Shown here: in pieces, positions 43,552 through 53,492 of the stretch | How the letters are laid out: each line of letters opens with the position of its first letter | Position numbering within the stretch: position 1 is the first letter of the stretch | Source of the DNA: Deinococcus sp. YIM 134068 | Lineage (GTDB): Bacteria; Deinococcota; Deinococci; Deinococcales; Deinococcaceae | DNA length: 64,000 nucleotides | Direction: 5' to 3' | Assembly (NCBI RefSeq): GCF_036543075.1 | Contig: NZ_JAZHPF010000007.1 | Span: 62,001-126,000, forward strand | Position numbers and translations under genes: made by a program | The notes under the pieces: generated by a model | The model's database searches: none | Told to the model about the DNA's origin: nothing | What the model saw: only the letters and a program-made list of their open reading frames with translations

Positions 43552-45318
43552 GTGCATACCCGCTTCACGCTGACTCTGCCCACGCTGACCCTGACCACCC
43601 TGGCCCTCACGCTCGCCGCCTGCGGCTCCACGCCCGCACCCACAGAGGCGGCGACCACGAGCGGCGGCCTTCTGCACGCCGCCTCGCTGGGGGAGACCAG
43701 CCCCACCGTCGGCGTGTCCGCCGGCACGCAGGTGCTGAGCACCCGGCCCTTCGCCAGCGCCACGAACGGTTGGGGACCTGCCGAGCGCGACCGCAGCAAC
43801 GGCGAGCGGGCCGCCGGGGACGGGACCACCCTGACCCTGGGCGGCAAGACGTACAGCCGTGGCCTGGGCACGCACGCGCCCTCGGCCCTCGCCTTCGACC
43901 TCGACGGCCAGTGCCAGACCTTCACCGCCGACATCGGCGTGGACGATGAGGTGAGCGGCGGCAGCGTGACGTTCCAGGTGATTGCCGACGGGCAGGTGCT
44001 CTACGACTCCGGCGTGACGCGCGGTGCGGACGCGGCGAGGAGCCTCAAGGTCGGCGTCGCAGGCAGGAAGCAGCTCAAGCTGGTCGTCACCGACGCGGGC
44101 GACGGCGCGAGCTTCGATCATGCCGACTGGGCCGAGCCGACCCTGAGCGACTGCGCGCCGACCACTGCGGCGGTGGCGGCGGGCGCGGAGGCGGACGTGG
44201 TGTACCAGGGACCGCTCGTGATCACGCGGGGCGGCACGTACTCGGGCAACTGGCAGTCGCTCGACCCCAGGGTGCCCGCCGTTAGCATCCGCACGAGCGA
44301 ACCCGTGGTCATCGAGAACAGCCGCCTGCGCGGGCGGGGCAACCTCATCGAGGGCTTCCACACCCGCGTCACGATCCGCAATAACCACGGCCACGGCCTG
44401 AACCCAGAGGTGGCGGGCCGCAGCCCTGGCCGCTTCATCAACCTGGAGGAGGTCTACGACGTGCGCGTCGAGAACAACGTCTTCGAGGGCACGAGCGGCA
44501 TCTACTTTCGCCAGTACCGGGGTGACGCGGGCAGGGGGGAAACGATCAAGGTGCTGCGCAACGTCGCCAGGAATGTGGACGGACGCAAGAGCGACGGCCA
44601 GGGGGGCTACTCCACGAGCGCCTTCAACTGGGCGCAGTTCGTCCAGTTCAACGACGTCACCCGCATCGCTGACGCCGAGATCGCCTGGAATCAGGTCATC
44701 AACGAGCCGGGCCGGTCGCGGGTGGAGGACAACATCAACCTCTACGTCTCCAGCGGCACACCCCAAAGTCCCATCCGCATCCACGACAACTACATCCAGG
44801 GGGCCTACAACGCGCTGCCCGCCACGGACGCCAAGTTCTCCGGCGGCGGCATTCTCGTCGGCGACGGCAAGGTCAGCGACCCCGCCAGAATCGGCTATGC
44901 CCACGTCTCCCACAATCAGGTGGTCGGCACCACCAACTACGGCATCGCCATCGCGGGCGGCTCGGGCAGCGTGCTGGAACACAACCGCGTGGTGTCCAGC
45001 GGACGCCTGCCCGACGGCTCGCCCATCGCCGCGCAGAACGTCGGCATGTATATGTGGGACCCTTACGGGGGTGCCAAGCAGAGTCCCGCCACCTTCGGCC
45101 ACAACCGCGCCCTGTACAACGTCGTCGGCTGGACCCGCGTGCGCGGCGACAAGGTGGACTCCAACGCCTATTGGTGGCCCGCCAAGGGGTTGAACGGGAG
45201 CGTCACCGTCTCCACCACCAACCTCGGCACCGCCGTCAACCTCGACGTGGAACGCGCGGAGTTCGGGCGCTGGCAGACCAAGCTCACGCAGGCCGGGGTG
45301 AGGATCGGCGTGCAGTGA
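43552..45318 (+). CDS. NPCBM-beta-helix lipoprotein
   Basis: 588 aa from GTG at 43552 (AGGAG at the right distance); an upstream ATG is not used. A lipoprotein signal peptide ends LALTLAACG (lipobox Cys24). Residues about 60-201 are an NPCBM carbohydrate-binding module: NGWGPAERDRSNGER, GLGTHAPSALAFDL, DIGVDDEV and DHADWAEP. Residues from about 218 form a right-handed parallel beta-helix ([38 protein letters not shown]), the fold of pectate lyases and C5-epimerases. No catalytic residue set is recognised. Two paralogues of the helix domain are at 47826 and 59250. Confidence 0.85.
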   Translation: MHTRFTLTLPTLTLTTLALTLAACGSTPAPTEAATTSGGLLHAASLGETSPTVGVSAGTQVLSTRPFASATNGWGPAERDRSNGERAAGDGTTLTLGGKTYSRGLGTHAPSALAFDLDGQCQTFTADIGVDDEVSGGSVTFQVIADGQVLYDSGVTRGADAARSLKVGVAGRKQLKLVVTDAGDGASFDHADWAEPTLSDCAPTTAAVAAGAEADVVYQGPLVITRGGTYSGNWQSLDPRVPAVSIRTSEPVVIENSRLRGRGNLIEGFHTRVTIRNNHGHGLNPEVAGRSPGRFINLEEVYDVRVENNVFEGTSGIYFRQYRGDAGRGETIKVLRNVARNVDGRKSDGQGGYSTSAFNWAQFVQFNDVTRIADAEIAWNQVINEPGRSRVEDNINLYVSSGTPQSPIRIHDNYIQGAYNALPATDAKFSGGGILVGDGKVSDPARIGYAHVSHNQVVGTTNYGIAIAGGSGSVLEHNRVVSSGRLPDGSPIAAQNVGMYMWDPYGGAKQSPATFGHNRALYNVVGWTRVRGDKVDSNAYWWPAKGLNGSVTVSTTNLGTAVNLDVERAEFGRWQTKLTQAGVRIGVQ

Positions 45319-45350
45319 CGCGCCGGCTGGAGGAGGAGAGGAGGCCAGCC

Positions 45351-47069
45351 CTACGGCCAGAAGCGGAGGAGGGTCTGCCCAACCGTGACGATCTTGCCGT
45401 CGGGCTGGAGAAGGACCCTTCGGACCTCAAAGGACCCCCCAAGCTCCCTGCGCGGCGCGATCACGACCCTGCCCTCGTTCCCGAAGCTGGAATCAAGGCT
45501 CAGGTCGGAGTTCAGCCGGACCAAAGCACCTCCTCCGACAGCCTCTGGACCATAGGGACTGCCCGAGTCGTCAAGATAGTCGGTGGAGCCTGCAAGGACG
45601 ATTTTGCCGTCCGCCTGTAGGGCCAGATCGCTGATGCCATTGGGCCCCTCGAGTTCTCCCATGAAGAAGTTCCCGCTCTCCCCGCCGAACCTCCCGTTCG
45701 TCAAGAGCCGTCGGACGTTCACGCCCACGTAGGCCGTGGCGCGGCCCCCGAGCGCCAGAATCATGTCTCCATTGGGTTCCACGACGAAGGAGATGCCCCC
45801 GTCCCCAGTGACCCGAGTCAGACCGCTGCCCGCGAAGCTGGTGTCCGGCGAGCCGTCGGGTCTGTAGCGGGCCATTGCCCCCGCCGCCCTGGGAAGGAAC
45901 ATGTTCTCGTACGGTCCCGACACCACGATGGTGCCGCCGGGTCCCAGGGCCACCTGTCGGGCCTCTTCGACACTGCCGAAGGGCTGGGGGTATGGGTTGT
46001 CCTGCAACGGCGCGAGGTCGGTGAACACCAGTCCGTCCGACCCGAAGGACATGTCCGGGCTGCCGTTCGGAGTGTAACGGGCGAGCGCGAAGTCGCTGTT
46101 GCCACTCGGACCGAGGCCCCCACCCACCACGATGAGCTTGCCGTCCGGCTGTAGGACGGCGTCGAGAGCACCACCCTGGCTGATCCCGTAGAGGGGACCA
46201 TTGGCGGCCCCAAAGTTGGTTGTCACCCTGCCGCCCTGGCCGTAGCCAGTGTCCAGGCTCCCGTTCGGGTTGTACCGCCGGACCTCGAACTTCCCGCCCG
46301 TGACGTTCGTCACCACCAGCCGCTTGCCGTCCGGCTGCCGGGCGATGATGTCCCCGGTCAGCACGTTGCCGTCCGGCTCCAGAAGGGCAGTATTCAGGGG
46401 GCCGGAGGTGGGCACAGGATTCCAACTCGTATCCAGGCTGCCTGCTTCGGGCTTCGTGGTCGCGCACTCCAGCTTCGGATCGGCCCAGTCGGCGTGGTCG
46501 TAGCTGATCCCATTGCCCCCGTCCGTCACCACCAGCCGGAGTTCCTGCCGTCCCACCACGCCGACGTTCACCCGCTTCGTCGCGCCCGCGCCCGTCGTCA
46601 CCCCGCTGTCGTACAGCTGGGTACCGTCTGCCCAGACCTGGAAGATGACCGACCCCCGGCCTCCCACCTCGTCGTCCACCCCGATGTCCGCCGTGAAGTT
46701 GTTGCACCTCGCCCCGTTCGTTCCCTTGAGGTCGAAGCGCAACTCACTCCCCGCGTGGACACCGAGGCCCTGCGCGTAGGTCTGGCCGTTGAGGGTGAGC
46801 GGCCTGCCGTCGCCGGGCTGCTGTTCGCCATTGCTGCGGTTGCGCTCGAACGGTCCCCAACTGTTGCGGGCGAGGGTGGGGGTCTCGTACTGGAGGGTAT
46901 TGATGCCGGGAGCGAGGGCGAGGGGCTGTGCGGAGGCGTGGGCTTCCCAGGGATAGGAGCGACCGCCCGCATAGGGATCGCTCTCCACGGGTGAGGTCCC
47001 CTGACTGCATGCCAGCAGCAGCCACGGAACCGTCGGGGCGATGAACAAAGAGGCGCGGCGCTGCGGCAT
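45351..47069 (-). CDS. NPCBM-delta-60 repeat lipoprotein
   Basis: 572 aa from ATG 47069 (TAGGAGGGTGT upstream). The lipobox is WLLLACSQ (Cys21). The NPCBM module lies about residue 50-180 (NSWGPFERNRSNGEQ, QGLGVHAGSELRFDL, DIGVDDEV, SYDHADWADP). Then come some six delta-60 repeats of the form LQPDGKLIVVGG and FALARYTPNGSPDMSFG, which make a beta-propeller. It is convergent with the preceding beta-helix gene (32-bp gap) and divergent from the next, so it sits inside the paralogue group. Confidence 0.85.
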   Translation of the reverse strand: MPQRRASLFIAPTVPWLLLACSQGTSPVESDPYAGGRSYPWEAHASAQPLALAPGINTLQYETPTLARNSWGPFERNRSNGEQQPGDGRPLTLNGQTYAQGLGVHAGSELRFDLKGTNGARCNNFTADIGVDDEVGGRGSVIFQVWADGTQLYDSGVTTGAGATKRVNVGVVGRQELRLVVTDGGNGISYDHADWADPKLECATTKPEAGSLDTSWNPVPTSGPLNTALLEPDGNVLTGDIIARQPDGKRLVVTNVTGGKFEVRRYNPNGSLDTGYGQGGRVTTNFGAANGPLYGISQGGALDAVLQPDGKLIVVGGGLGPSGNSDFALARYTPNGSPDMSFGSDGLVFTDLAPLQDNPYPQPFGSVEEARQVALGPGGTIVVSGPYENMFLPRAAGAMARYRPDGSPDTSFAGSGLTRVTGDGGISFVVEPNGDMILALGGRATAYVGVNVRRLLTNGRFGGESGNFFMGELEGPNGISDLALQADGKIVLAGSTDYLDDSGSPYGPEAVGGGALVRLNSDLSLDSSFGNEGRVVIAPRRELGGSFEVRRVLLQPDGKIVTVGQTLLRFWP

Positions 47070-47825
47070 ACACCCTCCTATCCGAGCCGGTCGAGGCCGG
47101 CGCTGTCCCGCTTTCATATCTTTGAAGGTCAGTCTAACCCCTGCCGGCGCTGGAGCGGAGGTGGGGGCGGCACGCGCCCTGCTATCCCCTCCCTGCTCCA
47201 ATCGGGTGCTGATTTGTAGAGATGACGCCGAGGACTTATAGCACCTGGCGGAAGATGCTGACCGATCGGTCACGCTCCTGACGATGGGATGAATTGTAGA
47301 AATCCGTAGTCCTCTTCAAGCGTCTGTGCCAGATTTTTAACAATCCGTAGGCTCATCGCCTAAACGTCTAGCGCGAGGCATGGCGCGAGATGAGAGCCTT
47401 GAAAAGAGGTTCTGCTTTCATTCCCTCGGTGTTCGATCCTGGGGCAGGAAATCTCCAACAACATTAAGTCGCATTTTTCCTCGTGTAAGGCGCATTTCCG
47501 CCGCCCTTTCAAAAACCTGACACAGTTTCGTGGGGCAGTTCATGAATGGGCAGAGGGTCCCAAGATGAGTTTTATTTTGATATTTCCAACAGAAAACTAT
47601 CATTAAAAGCCGTTAACGTTCGCTTGCGCGGCTGGGAAGGCCCGGCACGCGGCGACGAAGCTGAGCGACCACAACAAAGACACGCGAGGACGAGTCGCGT
47701 GCCGGTGAGCTGTTGCTTTGTCTCGAAGACCCAGCGGGTCTGGTTCACACACCACCAGTAGACCCGTCGTAAATGACGCCTTTCTGATCACCGTGAAGGT
47801 GAGTCCGCAACACCCTGGAGACCTC
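47070..47825. other. 756-bp AT-rich divergent region
   Basis: The most AT-rich stretch of the window, especially 47280-47620. It carries a 14-bp palindrome at 47259-47272, AATCCGTAG twice (47301-47309 and 47342-47350), and for the rightward gene a weak promoter TTGATA (47577-47582) and TATCAT (47598-47603). No gene with family resemblance. Confidence 0.45.
47235..47272 (-). promoter_or_regulatory. palindromic operator over a candidate promoter of the NPCBM-delta-60 gene
   Basis: TGACCGATCGGTCA (47259-47272) is a perfect 14-bp palindrome of the kind bound by TetR-family repressors. Downstream on the minus strand TATAAG (47235-47240) makes a fair -10, which places the palindrome over the -35. 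The leader to ATG 47069 would be about 160 bases. No TetR gene is near. Confidence 0.45.
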
Positions 47826-49625
47826 ATGACCCGTACCCGTACCCTTTGCCACGCCCCCCTCGCCCTCGGTCTGCTGGCCCTCACCCTGGGGCTGGCCGCC
47901 TGCGGAAGCCAGACCTCCCCGACTCAGGACGCCGCCGAGCAGCCCGCCGCGAGCACCGAAACGGAGTTCGTGTACGACGGGCAGGACCATAGCTGGAGCA
48001 GTGAGGCTGGGGCGGGCGCGGGCGTCTCTGCCCTGACGCTCGACGCGGGGACGAACAGCCTCAGCCTGGAGAACTGGACGAACGCCACAAACGGCTGGGG
48101 ACCGGTCGAGATTAACCAGAGCGCCGGGGAGAGGAGTGAGGGCGACGGACGCACCCTCACGCTGGCGGGCGAGACCTACGCGCAGGGCTTCGGTGTCCAC
48201 TCGGCCTCCAGCCTGACGTTCAGCCTGGGGGGTCAGTGCGAGACCTTCACGGCGGATGTGGGTGTGGACGACGAGGTGGGAAGCAAGGGCAGCGTGGTCT
48301 TCCAGGTGTGGGCGGACGGAGCGAAGCTCTACGACAGCGGCGTGATGACGGGCGTGGGCGCGACGAAGAGTGTGAGCGTGGACGTGTCGGGCAAGGCCGA
48401 ACTCAAGCTCGTCGTCACCGACGGCGGCGACGGCATCAGCCACGACCACGCGGACTGGGCCGCCCCCCTTCTGCTGAACTGCACGGGGAGCAACGTCAAG
48501 GCCTCCGGCGAGGTCGTCTATGGTGGTCCCATCGTGATCACCAAGGGCGGCACGTACTCCGGCAACTGGGAAGCCACGGAGAACAAGACGGCGGTGTACA
48601 TCGCCACGAAGGAACCCGTCGTCATCGAGAACGCGAACATTCGCAGCCGGGGTAACCTGATCAGCGGGTTCAGCAACCGCCTGACGGTGCGGAATGTGCG
48701 CGGTTACGCCCTGAATCCGAATGTCGCGGGCAAGACGGCTGGGCGCGCCATCAACGCCGAGGAAGTCCTGAACCTGCGTGTGGAGAACAGCTACTTCGAG
48801 GGCAGCACCGGCATCTACGTGCGGAAATTCCTGGGTGACCCGTCGCAGGGAGACAGCATCCGCATCCTGCGTAACCGGTTCAGGAACACGGACGGACGCC
48901 GCAGCGACGGCAACGGCGGGTACAACGGCACCGTGAGCGTGGTGCAGGCGATCCTCTTCAACGACGTCAAGCGGCTGCCCAACGTGGAGATCGCCTGGAA
49001 CGAGATCATCAACGAGGCGGGCAAGAGCCGCACCGAGGAGAACATTAACTTCTACGTCTCCAGCGGCACCCCCAGCAGCCCCTTCCTGATCCACGACAAC
49101 TACATTCAGGGTGCCTACAGCGACAAGCCGACCACCGACACCTCCTACCCCGGCGGCGGCATCCTGGTGGGCGACGGCAAGGTCACGGACCCGCTCGACA
49201 ACGGGTACACCCGCGTGTACAACAACCAGGTCGTCGGCACCACCAACCACGGCATCGCCATCGACGGCGGCGTGGACAACCGGGTGTACAACAACCGCGT
49301 GATCTCCAGCGGGCGTCTGCCTGACGGTCAGCGCCTCCCCGCCGCCAACGTCGGCCTGTACGTGTGGGACCTGCACGGTGCCCGCTCGCTGACCCCGCCC
49401 ACCTTCGCGGGCAACCGCCTGGAGAACAACGTGGTGGGCTGGACCCGCGTGCTGGCCGACGGCAAGACGGTCAACAACCCCACGTGGCTGCCCCACTGCG
49501 GCGTCAATGGGACGGTGTGCGGCGGTAACCAGAACATCGGGACCGTCACCCTGGAGATGGAGGGGCAGGAATACCAGCGCTGGCAGGACAAGCTCAGCGC
49601 CAATGGCGTGAAGGTCGGGCCTTAA
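47826..49625 (+). CDS. NPCBM-beta-helix lipoprotein
   Basis: 599 aa from ATG 47826 (GGAG upstream). Lipobox LGLAACG (Cys26). NPCBM module about residue 65-195 with [34 protein letters not shown] and [10 protein letters not shown]. The beta-helix follows ([51 protein letters not shown]). Same architecture as the gene at 43552; the two probably arose by duplication. Substrate unknown. Confidence 0.85.
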   Translation: MTRTRTLCHAPLALGLLALTLGLAACGSQTSPTQDAAEQPAASTETEFVYDGQDHSWSSEAGAGAGVSALTLDAGTNSLSLENWTNATNGWGPVEINQSAGERSEGDGRTLTLAGETYAQGFGVHSASSLTFSLGGQCETFTADVGVDDEVGSKGSVVFQVWADGAKLYDSGVMTGVGATKSVSVDVSGKAELKLVVTDGGDGISHDHADWAAPLLLNCTGSNVKASGEVVYGGPIVITKGGTYSGNWEATENKTAVYIATKEPVVIENANIRSRGNLISGFSNRLTVRNVRGYALNPNVAGKTAGRAINAEEVLNLRVENSYFEGSTGIYVRKFLGDPSQGDSIRILRNRFRNTDGRRSDGNGGYNGTVSVVQAILFNDVKRLPNVEIAWNEIINEAGKSRTEENINFYVSSGTPSSPFLIHDNYIQGAYSDKPTTDTSYPGGGILVGDGKVTDPLDNGYTRVYNNQVVGTTNHGIAIDGGVDNRVYNNRVISSGRLPDGQRLPAANVGLYVWDLHGARSLTPPTFAGNRLENNVVGWTRVLADGKTVNNPTWLPHCGVNGTVCGGNQNIGTVTLEMEGQEYQRWQDKLSANGVKVGP

Positions 49626-49648
49626 CCCCTCCTCCTCACCTCCTCAAG

Positions 49649-49681
49649 GACACCGGGAACCTGCTGAAGGCTCCCGGTGTC
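49649..49681. terminator. hairpin between convergent genes
   Basis: GACACCGGGA (49649-49658) pairs with TCCCGGTGTC (49672-49681), a perfect 10-bp stem, followed by TCTTGT. It suits termination of the beta-helix gene and of the minus-strand glycan operon. Confidence 0.7.
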
Positions 49682-49715
49682 TCTTGTGCCGCTCCAGCCA
49701 GCCCCACTTCCCGTC

Positions 49716-50687
49716 TTAACGGCCCGCCGCAGTTGGAGGCGGTCGCACGTAGGCCCGGCCCCGCAGGGCGTCGTAGAGCGCCTGGGCGGCGGTGCGGGCC
49801 GAGTTCACGCTCAACTCGCGGTGCTGCATCAACCGGATGAACGCGCCCGCCGTCTTGACCGCGAACCGCAGGACATACCAGGGCGCGGAGGTGCCGTACT
49901 CGCGGTACACCAGCAGTTGGTTGCGGGTGTTGTAGTAGTGCTTGAGGGGATTGTAGGGGCCACGCGGCGACGGGCACGACAAGCTGCCGTGGTGCCACAG
50001 CCGACTTGAGGGCACCAGCCGCGCCCCCACACCCAGACGCCGCAGCCGCAGGGCGTACTCGAAGTCGTCGTAGGCGAAAAAGAAGTTATCCACGGGCAGA
50101 CCCGCGCGCCGGATGACCTCGGTCGGGATCAGGGGTCCCACGAAGGTGAACAGGTCCACGGTGGCACCACTCACGGCGTACTCGCGCGCGGGGAGGTTGT
50201 CCTCCTTGAGCCGCAGGGCGTCGAAACGGCGGCGGTGATACAGGTCGTAGCGGCCATCGCGGGCCAGCACGGCGCTGCACCGGACCTCCACGCCGTTCCC
50301 GTAGGCCAGCAGCTCGGCCAGAGCCTCCGGCTCGGGCAGGCAGTCGTCGTCCATCAACCACAGGGAGGTGTGATCGCCCTTCAGGGCCAGTTCCACCCCG
50401 CGCGCGAAGCCGTAGGCTCCGCCCAGGTTCTGCGGCAGCCGCAGGTAGGTCACGCGGTCGTCGCTGGGAATGATGTCCGGTGTGCCGTCGGTCGAGGCGT
50501 TGTCCACCACGTAGATGCGGTCGAGGGATGCCGTCTGGGCGAGCAGGCTCCGCAGACACTTTTCCAGCAGGGCCTTGCGGTTGTAGGTCACGACGACGGC
50601 ACCGACACCCCCCTCTCGTGCCGGGAGGTCCGGGAAGGGAGGGGTGGAGTCGGTCCTTGGGGAGTTGGAACGGGGAAGATGAGTCAT
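49716..50687 (-). CDS. family 2 glycosyltransferase
   Basis: 323 aa from ATG 50687. GT-A fold: VGAVVVTYNRKALLEKCL, IYVVDNASTDGTPDI, the metal-binding SLWLMDDDCLPE and FFAYDDFEYALRLRRLG. It is akin to rhamnosyl- and galactofuranosyltransferases (RfbN/GlfT-like), but donor and acceptor cannot be read. Last gene of the glycan operon. A long open frame upstream in the same phase is the flippase gene read out of frame. Confidence 0.88.
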   Translation of the reverse strand: MTHLPRSNSPRTDSTPPFPDLPAREGGVGAVVVTYNRKALLEKCLRSLLAQTASLDRIYVVDNASTDGTPDIIPSDDRVTYLRLPQNLGGAYGFARGVELALKGDHTSLWLMDDDCLPEPEALAELLAYGNGVEVRCSAVLARDGRYDLYHRRRFDALRLKEDNLPAREYAVSGATVDLFTFVGPLIPTEVIRRAGLPVDNFFFAYDDFEYALRLRRLGVGARLVPSSRLWHHGSLSCPSPRGPYNPLKHYYNTRNQLLVYREYGTSAPWYVLRFAVKTAGAFIRLMQHRELSVNSARTAAQALYDALRGRAYVRPPPTAAGR

Positions 50688-50716
50688 CTGTCTTGGCCCT
50701 GCCTTTCTATGGGGAG

Positions 50717-52225
50717 TCACACCCGCTTCTCGGGGAGGCCGATGGCACCCAGCCACCCGCGCACTTTGTCCTGTGCCCGGCGGGCGAGCGGGCGGGCGTA
50801 ACGTCGTAACTCGGGGGAGGGACCGAACAGCGCCAGCACGAGGAGCAGCGCCGCGCCAAGCAGCCCCTCCAGCACGAAGATCAGCCAGGGGGACACGCCC
50901 GCCGCGTGGAGCAGGGACACGGCGGCGAACGTCACGGCACCCACGCTCAGGCCGCACGCCAGCCCCAGGCCGTAGGCCCGCCCGATCTCCCGCCCGCCGC
51001 CCCCGAGAATGCGCCGGGCGAGCACGGCATACGCGGCGCTGCGGCAGGCCCCCATCACCACCAGCACCCCCGCGAAGGCGACGACGCCCCACCCGAGCCG
51101 GTACACGCCCCAGAAGGCCGCCGCCAGCCCCAGCAGGTAGACGCTCTGAAGGGCGAGCTTGGCACCGAGGTGCGCGGTCGCCTCGGCGAGGACCGCCGAG
51201 AGGTTGCTCAGGACCGGGAAGGGGATGAACAGCGCCATCATCCGCACGATGGGCACGGCGTCGAGAAACGGCTCGCCCAGCAGCACGAGGACGATCTCCC
51301 GCGCCGAGACGAATACGACCGCCGCCGCGCTGAAGAGGACCGTGGAGAGCGCCAGCAGCCCCGAGAGGTACGCGCCGCGCAGGCGGGGCCGGTCGTGCTG
51401 AACCGCGCTGAAGGACGGGGCGAGCACCCGCGTCAGGCTGCGCGCCAGCGAGATCATCGGGGCGTAGACGGTGTTGTAGCCCCGGTTGTACAGTCCCAGG
51501 GCGGCGGCCCCGTACAGCCGCCCGATCATGAAGGTGTCGAGGTTGACACTGAGGAACTCGAGGAAGCTCACGAGCGAGGCGCGCCCCCCGAAGGCGTACA
51601 GGTCGCGGTAGGCGGCGGGGCGGAAGGTGAGGCCGAAGCCGTGCCGCCCGTAGGCGTAGCTGACGGCGAGCTGGACCACGGCCTGCACGCCGACGCTGAT
51701 CACCAGGCTGTAGGCCCCGAAGCCCAGGGCCGCCGCGCCCAGGCCGCAAACGCCCTGCCCGATCACGTAGGCGCTCACGTCGGCCAACACGAGCGGCTTG
51801 AAGCGCAGGGCACGCCGCAGCAGGCTGGTCGAGACCGCCGCCAGCGACGCGACGACGTACAGGCACGCGAAGGCCCGGAACAGCGGCACGACGTCGGGGT
51901 TGTTGAAAAAGCGCCCGGCGAGCGGCGCGGCGAGCCAGGCCAGAACGGTGGCGAGGAGTCCCAACCCCAGCGAGGACGTGAAGCCCGCCCGGATGTCCTC
52001 CTCGGTGAGGTCGCGCTTCTGCACGAGCGCCGCCCCGATCCCGAAGTCCGCAAGGTACTGGCCCACCGCGTACAGGCTCAGGCCGATGGCGAACAGCCCG
52101 AACTCCTCCCGCGTGAGCAGCCGGGCGAGCGCCGCCGCGAACACGGGCGCGAGCAGCAGGTTCGTGAGGAAGGAGACGTAGCTCCATTGAATGGCCCGGA
52201 AGGTCTTCTGCCGCAGGTTGTTCAC
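50717..52225 (-). CDS. Wzx-type polysaccharide flippase
   Basis: 502 aa integral membrane protein with about 12-14 transmembrane segments. The N-terminal LRQKTFRAIQWSYVSFLTNL, LARLLTREEFGLFAIGLSL and GIGAALVQKRDLTEEDIRAG are those of the lipopolysaccharide/O-antigen MOP exporters that flip lipid-linked repeat units. GTG at 52225 is preferred, with GAGGGG upstream lying over the end of the preceding gene. It means glycan repeats are made inside and exported. Confidence 0.9.
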   Translation of the reverse strand: MNNLRQKTFRAIQWSYVSFLTNLLLAPVFAAALARLLTREEFGLFAIGLSLYAVGQYLADFGIGAALVQKRDLTEEDIRAGFTSSLGLGLLATVLAWLAAPLAGRFFNNPDVVPLFRAFACLYVVASLAAVSTSLLRRALRFKPLVLADVSAYVIGQGVCGLGAAALGFGAYSLVISVGVQAVVQLAVSYAYGRHGFGLTFRPAAYRDLYAFGGRASLVSFLEFLSVNLDTFMIGRLYGAAALGLYNRGYNTVYAPMISLARSLTRVLAPSFSAVQHDRPRLRGAYLSGLLALSTVLFSAAAVVFVSAREIVLVLLGEPFLDAVPIVRMMALFIPFPVLSNLSAVLAEATAHLGAKLALQSVYLLGLAAAFWGVYRLGWGVVAFAGVLVVMGACRSAAYAVLARRILGGGGREIGRAYGLGLACGLSVGAVTFAAVSLLHAAGVSPWLIFVLEGLLGAALLLVLALFGPSPELRRYARPLARRAQDKVRGWLGAIGLPEKRV

Positions 52226-52235
52226 GCGAGGCCCC

Positions 52236-53444
52236 TCATGTGGGGTCCAGCGCCTCGGCGTCGCGGGCGGGGCGCTGGGCACCCTCACCGGCGCTGGCGG
52301 CGCGCTCCACCGCCCGGATGTAGAGCGCCTCCAGCCCCCGCGCCTGTTGCCCGGCATCGAAGCGCGCCCGCACGTCGTTCAGGGCCGCCGCGCTCAGGCT
52401 CCCGCGCAGTGCCGGGTCGAGCAGCAGCCGCGTCAGGGCGTGGGCCAGCCCCGCCGCGTCGCGCTCGGGCACCACCAGCCCGGTCTCGCCGTCCGTGACC
52501 GCCTCGGGGTTGCCCGCGCTGCGTGTCGTCACGGTGGGCACCCCCATCGCCAGCGCCTCCAGCAGCACGGTGGGCAGCCCCTCGGTGTCGCCGCTGCGGG
52601 CCGTCACGCTGGGCAGGCAGAACACCCGCGCCGCCGCCATCCAGGCCCGCACCTCCTGCGGCGTCTGCCGGCCCACGAAACGCACGTCCGGCCCCGGCCC
52701 CAGTCCCAGCTCGCGCGCCAGCCCCTCCAGTTCGCCGCGCAGCGGTCCGTCCCCGACGAGCACCAGCCGCGCGTCGGGCACCCGCTCCCGCACCGCCCGC
52801 ATCGCGCGCAGCAGGTACTCGGTGCCCTTCTTCTCCACGAAGCGGCCCACGAACAGCACGAGGTTCTCACGCGGCATCTCCGGGGCGGGTGTGAAGGCCC
52901 GTGTGTCGATGCCGTTGTAGTGCGTGACGACCCGGTGCGGTGGGTAGCCCCGGTCCAGCAGTTGCCGCCGGATATGCTCGGACACGGCGATGAGCAGCGC
53001 CCCCGACGCGATCAGTTGCGGGCGCCGGGTGACGAGGCGGCGGTTCCGGAGCGAGTCCGAGGCGAGGAGGAGTTCGTCGCGGGTGGTGGCGTCGAAGCCG
53101 TGGAAGGTCACGATCAGCGGCAGGCGCAGACGGCGGACCAGCGGCAGAGCCATCACCCCGTTGGAGCCGAAGTGCGCGTGGATCAGCCCTGGCCGCAGCT
53201 CGCGCAGGCGTCGGTCGAGGTGGGGCGCGAGGCCGGTCGCCTTGTACCACAGCTCGGCGAGGCGTCCGGTGAGGGGGCGGTCGTTGAGGACGATGGTGCG
53301 CTCCGGCGGCGTGGGGATGCCGTCCACCCGGCGCGTGCCGACGTAGTAGGGCCTGAACTGCCGCAATGCCTCGCCCTGGTTGAGGATGAAGGTCTCGGAG
53401 TAGGCGAGGAGGTCCTCGTGGTAGATCACGATGTTGCGCGTCAT
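52236..53444 (-). CDS. family 4 glycosyltransferase
   Basis: 402 aa GT-B enzyme. The N-terminal half has YSETFILNQGEAL and IHAHFGSNGVMA, then VTFHGFDA, as in colanic-acid-type transferases such as WcaL. The C-terminal donor domain has VLFVGRFVEKKGTEYLLRA, LVLVGDGPL and the EX7E region SGDTEGLPTVLLEALAMG. Retaining transfer of a sugar from a nucleotide donor to the growing unit. Donor unknown. Confidence 0.9.
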   Translation of the reverse strand: MTRNIVIYHEDLLAYSETFILNQGEALRQFRPYYVGTRRVDGIPTPPERTIVLNDRPLTGRLAELWYKATGLAPHLDRRLRELRPGLIHAHFGSNGVMALPLVRRLRLPLIVTFHGFDATTRDELLLASDSLRNRRLVTRRPQLIASGALLIAVSEHIRRQLLDRGYPPHRVVTHYNGIDTRAFTPAPEMPRENLVLFVGRFVEKKGTEYLLRAMRAVRERVPDARLVLVGDGPLRGELEGLARELGLGPGPDVRFVGRQTPQEVRAWMAAARVFCLPSVTARSGDTEGLPTVLLEALAMGVPTVTTRSAGNPEAVTDGETGLVVPERDAAGLAHALTRLLLDPALRGSLSAAALNDVRARFDAGQQARGLEALYIRAVERAASAGEGAQRPARDAEALDPT

Positions 53445-53492
53445 GTCTTGGTCCTTATCCGCCGTCCCGCCGTCTCACAGGCACCCTTCCTC

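Noticed and set aside
45325..45350. GGCTGG and CCAGCC as a terminator between two convergent NPCBM genes
   Set aside because: Only a six-base stem with a 14-base loop and no T-run; too weak to annotate.
50688..52187. Upstream continuation of the glycosyltransferase frame to about 820 residues
   Set aside because: It is the flippase gene read in another frame; Arg/Ala/Gly-rich composition and no domain. The true start is ATG 50687.
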